Assembly: GCA_025869455.1 (NCBI GenBank)
Contig: JAOZVT010000573.1
Span: 1-9,756, forward strand
Reading direction: 5' to 3'
Length of the DNA: 9,756 nt
Source of the DNA: Prosthecobacter sp.
GTDB taxonomy: Bacteria > Verrucomicrobiota > Verrucomicrobiia > Verrucomicrobiales > Verrucomicrobiaceae
The translations under genes were made by a program, and so were the position numbers. Below the pieces are notes generated by a model, which did no database searches, had not been told where the DNA came from, and saw only the letters and a list, made by a program, of their open reading frames with translations. Shown here piece by piece: positions 6,709 through 9,756 of this stretch (the first letter of the stretch is position 1; each line of letters opens with the position of its first letter).

Positions 6709-8505
6709 ATGAAGTATCTGATCGGTATATTAGCATCATTGGTTATTCTTGGGCCTACTTTTTCAGCATCGCCCAATGTGCTGCTCATTGTCACCGATGA
6801 TCAAGGCTATGGAGATTTTTCCATTCATGGGAATCGGCATCTTCAGACGCCGAATGTGGACAAGCTGGGTCAAAGCGGGGTGCAGTTTGAGCGTTTCTAT
6901 GTGAACTCCTTTTGTGCACCGACTCGTGCGGCTTTGCTGACAGGACGTTGGCCGTTACGCACTGGCTGCCACGGGGTGACTCATAATCGCGAGGCAATGA
7001 AACCAAGCGAAGTCACAATGGCCGAAGCTTTGAAGGGCGCTGGATATCGTACCGCTTGCATCGGCAAGTGGCACAATGGCGAGCAGTATCCTTTTACACC
7101 ACAAGGTCAGGGCTTTGAGGATGTGTTTGGATTCAACAATGGGCATTGGAACAATTACTTTGATGCCACATTGCTGCGTGGAACCACGCCGGAGAAGACG
7201 CACGGCTACATCAGTGACGTGCTGACGGATGAAGCGATGAAGTTCATCAGTGCCAACCAAGCGAAGCCGTTCTTTTGCTACCTCGCCTACAATGCGCCGC
7301 ATTCACCCTATCAAGTGCCTGACGCTTACTTTGATAAATTCAAGGCCAAGGGGTTTGATGACACTCTCTCAGCCTTCTACGGCATGTGTGAAAACATGGA
7401 TGACAATGTGGGGCGTCTGCTGGCGCATCTAGACACATTAAAACTGACGGAGAACACCATTGTCCTTTTTCTAACGGATAATGGCGGCACCGCTGGAGTA
7501 AAGACGTACAATGCTGGCATGCGTGGTGGGAAAACCAGTGTGCATGAAGGTGGCAGCCGAGTGCCTTTGTTCATGCGCTGGCCCGCTGGAAAGTGGCAGC
7601 CACATGTGGTGAAATCCATCGTCTCACACATTGATCTGTTTCCCACGCTAGTGGATCTGTGCGGTGTGAAAACTCCCGCTGGTCCCAAGGTGGATGGTGT
7701 CAGCTTACGGCTACTTTTGGAGAATGCGGATGATGCCGCCTGGCCTGAGCGCACGCTTTTTACCCACAATCCCATTGATGAAACCAATAAGTTTCCTGGA
7801 GCCGTGCGCACGCAGAGGTATCGCCTTGTGCGCGAGATCAAGGGGCCTTCCGGTGGCTCCAGTGCTAAGGCCAATGATGGCAGTGCCAAATCTTGGCAAC
7901 TCTATGACATGGAGACAGATCCAGGTCAGAAAGAGGACATTGCAGTGGATCATCCGATGATCGTGAAAGAACTCAGTGCGCAATACGATGCGTGGTTCAA
8001 GGATATCTCCAGTGAAGGCCTGCAACGTTACCCTTTAGCCGTGGGTTATGATGAGCAGAACCCCGTGGAGCTACACGCCCCGCAGAGTTACTTCGATGCA
8101 CCTCTGGAGTTTGCTTCAGGTCCGGGTTTTGCCAATGATTGGCTGACACACTGGACGGATGCGAAAGCAAAGATTTGGTTTGAGCTGGATGCGGTGAAGG
8201 CTGGTGATTACGAAGTAGAAATAGCTTACGATTGCCCAGAAGAAGACGCAGGTTCCATCATCAGTGTCACGGCAGGGGAATCCAGTCTGGATGGCACGGT
8301 GGAGGCAGCACCCATCCAAGACATTCAGTTGCCGCATCGCGATGAAAAAGGAAAGGCACGTTATCGCAATCGCGAATGGGCCACGCTGAAACTCGGGACG
8401 CTGAAACTGACTCAAGGGCCAGTGAAGCTGACCTTGGAAGCTCTTTCCATGCCTGGAGCACAGGTCATGGACCTGAAACATGTGCGATTGCTGAGGCAGA
8501 AGTAG
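6709..8505 (+). CDS. Periplasmic S1 sulfatase with extra C-terminal beta-rich domain
   Basis: 598 residues, 95-142 longer than the other complete sulfatases here. Signal peptide MKYLIGILASLVILGPTFSA, then SPNV. Catalytic module, about residues 20-430: D30-D31 in TDDQGYGDFS, C69-A-P-T-R73, K120 and H122 in IGKWHNG, APHSPY (H198), D257-N258 in TDNGG, and K275 in RGGKTSVHEGGSRVP. After LYDMETDPGQKEDIA comes a second module (about 455-598) with alternating beta-strand patterns, including IWFELDAVKAGDYEVEIAY, a CPEEDAGS segment and a final QVMDLKHVRLL strand. Its look is that of a jelly-roll, carbohydrate-binding-like domain found at the C-terminus of some arylsulfatases; that assignment is inference. 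Such a domain could hold the enzyme on the polysaccharide. It starts 9 bases after the preceding stop, with no SD site, and is followed by a hairpin. Confidence 0.95.
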   Translation: MKYLIGILASLVILGPTFSASPNVLLIVTDDQGYGDFSIHGNRHLQTPNVDKLGQSGVQFERFYVNSFCAPTRAALLTGRWPLRTGCHGVTHNREAMKPSEVTMAEALKGAGYRTACIGKWHNGEQYPFTPQGQGFEDVFGFNNGHWNNYFDATLLRGTTPEKTHGYISDVLTDEAMKFISANQAKPFFCYLAYNAPHSPYQVPDAYFDKFKAKGFDDTLSAFYGMCENMDDNVGRLLAHLDTLKLTENTIVLFLTDNGGTAGVKTYNAGMRGGKTSVHEGGSRVPLFMRWPAGKWQPHVVKSIVSHIDLFPTLVDLCGVKTPAGPKVDGVSLRLLLENADDAAWPERTLFTHNPIDETNKFPGAVRTQRYRLVREIKGPSGGSSAKANDGSAKSWQLYDMETDPGQKEDIAVDHPMIVKELSAQYDAWFKDISSEGLQRYPLAVGYDEQNPVELHAPQSYFDAPLEFASGPGFANDWLTHWTDAKAKIWFELDAVKAGDYEVEIAYDCPEEDAGSIISVTAGESSLDGTVEAAPIQDIQLPHRDEKGKARYRNREWATLKLGTLKLTQGPVKLTLEALSMPGAQVMDLKHVRLLRQK

Positions 8506-8535
8506 CCAAGGCAGGGAAGGGATGAAACTGTGTCT

Positions 8536-8561
8536 ATATCCGCCGAAAGCTCGGTGGATAT
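8536..8561 (+). terminator. Strong hairpin between sixth and seventh sulfatases, possible terminator or attenuator
   Basis: An 11-pair stem with one G-U pair (8536-8546 against 8551-8561: ATATCCGCCGA / TCGGTGGATAT) closes a 4-base AAGC loop. It begins 31 bases after the stop of the upstream gene and ends 20 bases before the ATG at 8582. Downstream sequence is T-rich (TTCACGTTT) but lacks a true U-run, so it may be an imperfect intrinsic terminator, an mRNA-stabilising 3' hairpin, or a control element in the leader of the next gene. The symmetry means it would also form on the opposite strand. Confidence 0.45.
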
Positions 8562-8581
8562 TTCACGTTTCCACTTTTCCT

Positions 8582-9756
8582 ATGATTCGCCGTCTTATAG
8601 CTCTGTCTCTGCTTTTGGCTGCCGTGATGCCCTACGCGGCATCCGCAGCCACCCCGCGTCCCAATATCCTGTTCTTTTTTGCCGATGATTGGGGCCGCTA
8701 TGCCAGCATCAATGCAGAGCTCAATGGCAAGGGGACGATCAACGATGTGGTGAGCACACCGAACTTTGACAAGATCGCACGCAAAGGGGTCTTGTTTCGC
8801 AATGCGCATGTGAATGCTCCTTCGTGTACACCTTGCCGCAGTTCATTGCTTTCAGGGCAGTACTTTTGGCGGACGGAACGTGGTGCCATCCTTCGTGGTG
8901 CGGTTTGGAATGACAAGATCCCGGCTTATCCTCTGCTGCTGCGTGACTCAGGATATCACATTGGCAAGACATACAAAGTGTGGGGGCCTGGAGATCCGGC
9001 GGATGCGCCCTATGGCGGGCAAACTTATGCGTATCAAAAGGCAGGCGGACGTTTCAATCAGTTCTCTCAAAACGTGACGAAGCTGGTGGATGAGGGCAAG
9101 CCTCTGGAGGCGGCCAAAGAGGAGCTTTACTCTGAAGTGCGGGATAATTTCAATGATTTCATGACAGCAAACCAAGAGGGCAAGCCTTTCTGTTATTGGT
9201 TTGGTGCCACGAATACGCATCGCACTTGGACGAAAGGGAGCGGTAAGAAATTGTGGGACATTGATCCTGATAGCCTGAAGGGAAAAATGCCGCCCTTTTT
9301 ACCTGATGTGCCTGAAGTCCGTGAGGATTTGGCGGATTACTTGGGTGAAGTTCAGGCGTGGGATCACAGCATCGGCGTGTTGCTGGAGCAGTTGGAAAAA
9401 TCTGGGCAAATGGATAACACACTGATCGTCATCAGTGGTGACCACGGCGCTCCTGGTTTTCTGCATGGCAAATGTAATCTCTATGACTTCGGCACTGGCG
9501 TGTGTTTGGCCATCAGCGGTCCAGGGGTCAAAGGCGGGCGCATTGTGGAGGACTTTGTGAATCTTACGGATCTGGCTCCGACCTATCTGGAGGCGGGTGG
9601 TGTCACCATCCCTGAAGTGATGACCGGACACAGTTTGTGGCCCCTTTTGAAGTCAGATAAATCAGGTCAGGTGGACCCCGCGCGCACCTGGGTGGTGACG
9701 GGCCGCGAGCGTCATGTGGAAAATGCGCGTGCGGATTATACGCCCTATCCGCAGCG
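8582..9756 (+). CDS. SGSH-like S1 sulfatase (CTPCR motif), 3' end outside window
   Basis: Reading frame open from ATG 8582 to the right edge (391 complete codons, no stop). I chose 8582 because it begins a clean signal peptide (MIRRLIALSLLLAAVMPYAASA, then ATPRPN). An in-frame ATG at 8522 is possible but would place the hairpin at 8536-8561 inside the gene and give a poorer leader. Motifs: D35-D36 in FADDWGRY, catalytic C82-T-P-C-R86 (bases 8825-8839), GKTYKVWGPG (K129), TNTHRTW (H213), D287-H288 in SGDHG, HGKCNLYDFG (K297), then NLTDLAPTYLEAGG and a GRERHVENARAD segment that recalls the N-sulfoglucosamine sulfohydrolase / S1_8 group. The stretch between the DD motif and STPNFD is about six residues longer than in the arylsulfatase-type neighbours. 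The group is known for N- or O-desulfation of heparan-like sugars, but many bacterial members are uncharacterised. The missing C-terminus is probably short. Confidence 0.93.
   Translation, partial: MIRRLIALSLLLAAVMPYAASAATPRPNILFFFADDWGRYASINAELNGKGTINDVVSTPNFDKIARKGVLFRNAHVNAPSCTPCRSSLLSGQYFWRTERGAILRGAVWNDKIPAYPLLLRDSGYHIGKTYKVWGPGDPADAPYGGQTYAYQKAGGRFNQFSQNVTKLVDEGKPLEAAKEELYSEVRDNFNDFMTANQEGKPFCYWFGATNTHRTWTKGSGKKLWDIDPDSLKGKMPPFLPDVPEVREDLADYLGEVQAWDHSIGVLLEQLEKSGQMDNTLIVISGDHGAPGFLHGKCNLYDFGTGVCLAISGPGVKGGRIVEDFVNLTDLAPTYLEAGGVTIPEVMTGHSLWPLLKSDKSGQVDPARTWVVTGRERHVENARADYTPYPQ

Noticed and set aside
7377..7889. Open frame on the - strand (170 codons) inside the sixth sulfatase
   Set aside because: Antisense shadow of the metal-site region; no sign of independent selection.
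8522..8581. Alternative ATG at 8522 for the seventh gene
   Set aside because: It would put an 11-pair hairpin in the coding region and add 20 residues before a complete signal peptide; the purine-rich GGGAAGGG is only one base from this ATG, too close for a normal ribosome site.
1..9756. Possible hidden mobile element, CRISPR array, tRNA or defence system
   Set aside because: Coding sequence fills nearly the whole window, with intergenic stretches no longer than 137 bases; I see no terminal inverted repeats, transposase motifs, spaced repeats or cloverleaf.

Overview
The window holds seven consecutive genes, all on the + strand, and every one encodes a formylglycine-dependent sulfatase of the S1 / alkaline-phosphatase superfamily (Pfam Sulfatase type). 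The first is cut by the left edge and the last by the right edge. I see no other gene family, RNA gene, mobile element or CRISPR array. All six visible N-termini look like Sec signal peptides, so the products are expected in the periplasm or outside the cell.

Organism: sulfatases in tandem, AT/pyrimidine-rich leaders without clear Shine-Dalgarno sites, and lysine-rich C-terminal tails fit the Planctomycetota-Verrucomicrobiota group. I lean to a verrucomicrobial (Prosthecobacter/Verrucomicrobium-like) or planctomycetal genome. No 16S or other marker is present, so this is inference.

Layout: (1) 1-791, C-terminal part of a sulfatase; (2) 794-2305, heparan-N-sulfatase/S1_8-like sulfatase with an unusual CSACR catalytic motif and a Lys/Gly-rich insertion; (3) 2343-3767, sulfatase whose metal-site Asp-Asn/His is replaced by Glu-Gln, with a polylysine tail; (4) 3800-5170, arylsulfatase with a second lysine tail; (5) 5308-6699, arylsulfatase A-like; (6) 6709-8505, a longer sulfatase with an added C-terminal beta-rich domain; (7) 8582 to the right edge, SGSH-like sulfatase with a CTPCR motif. 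Genes 1-4 are packed with gaps of 2 to about 37 bases (or 4-base overlaps if the alternative GTG starts are used). A 137-base gap separates genes 4 and 5, genes 5 and 6 are 9 bases apart, and a 76-base gap with a strong hairpin separates 6 and 7. The likely transcription units are 1-4, 5-6 and 7 onward, or one long operon with internal control points.

How they may work together: the seven proteins differ clearly in length, catalytic pentapeptide and substrate-pocket motifs, so this is a set of different specificities rather than fresh duplicates. The simplest reading is a desulfation set for one or more complex sulfated glycans (algal polysaccharide or glycosaminoglycan-like). No glycoside hydrolase, lyase, transporter or sulfatase-maturing enzyme (FGE or anSME) is in view; these must lie elsewhere. 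The substrate cannot be read from the sequence.
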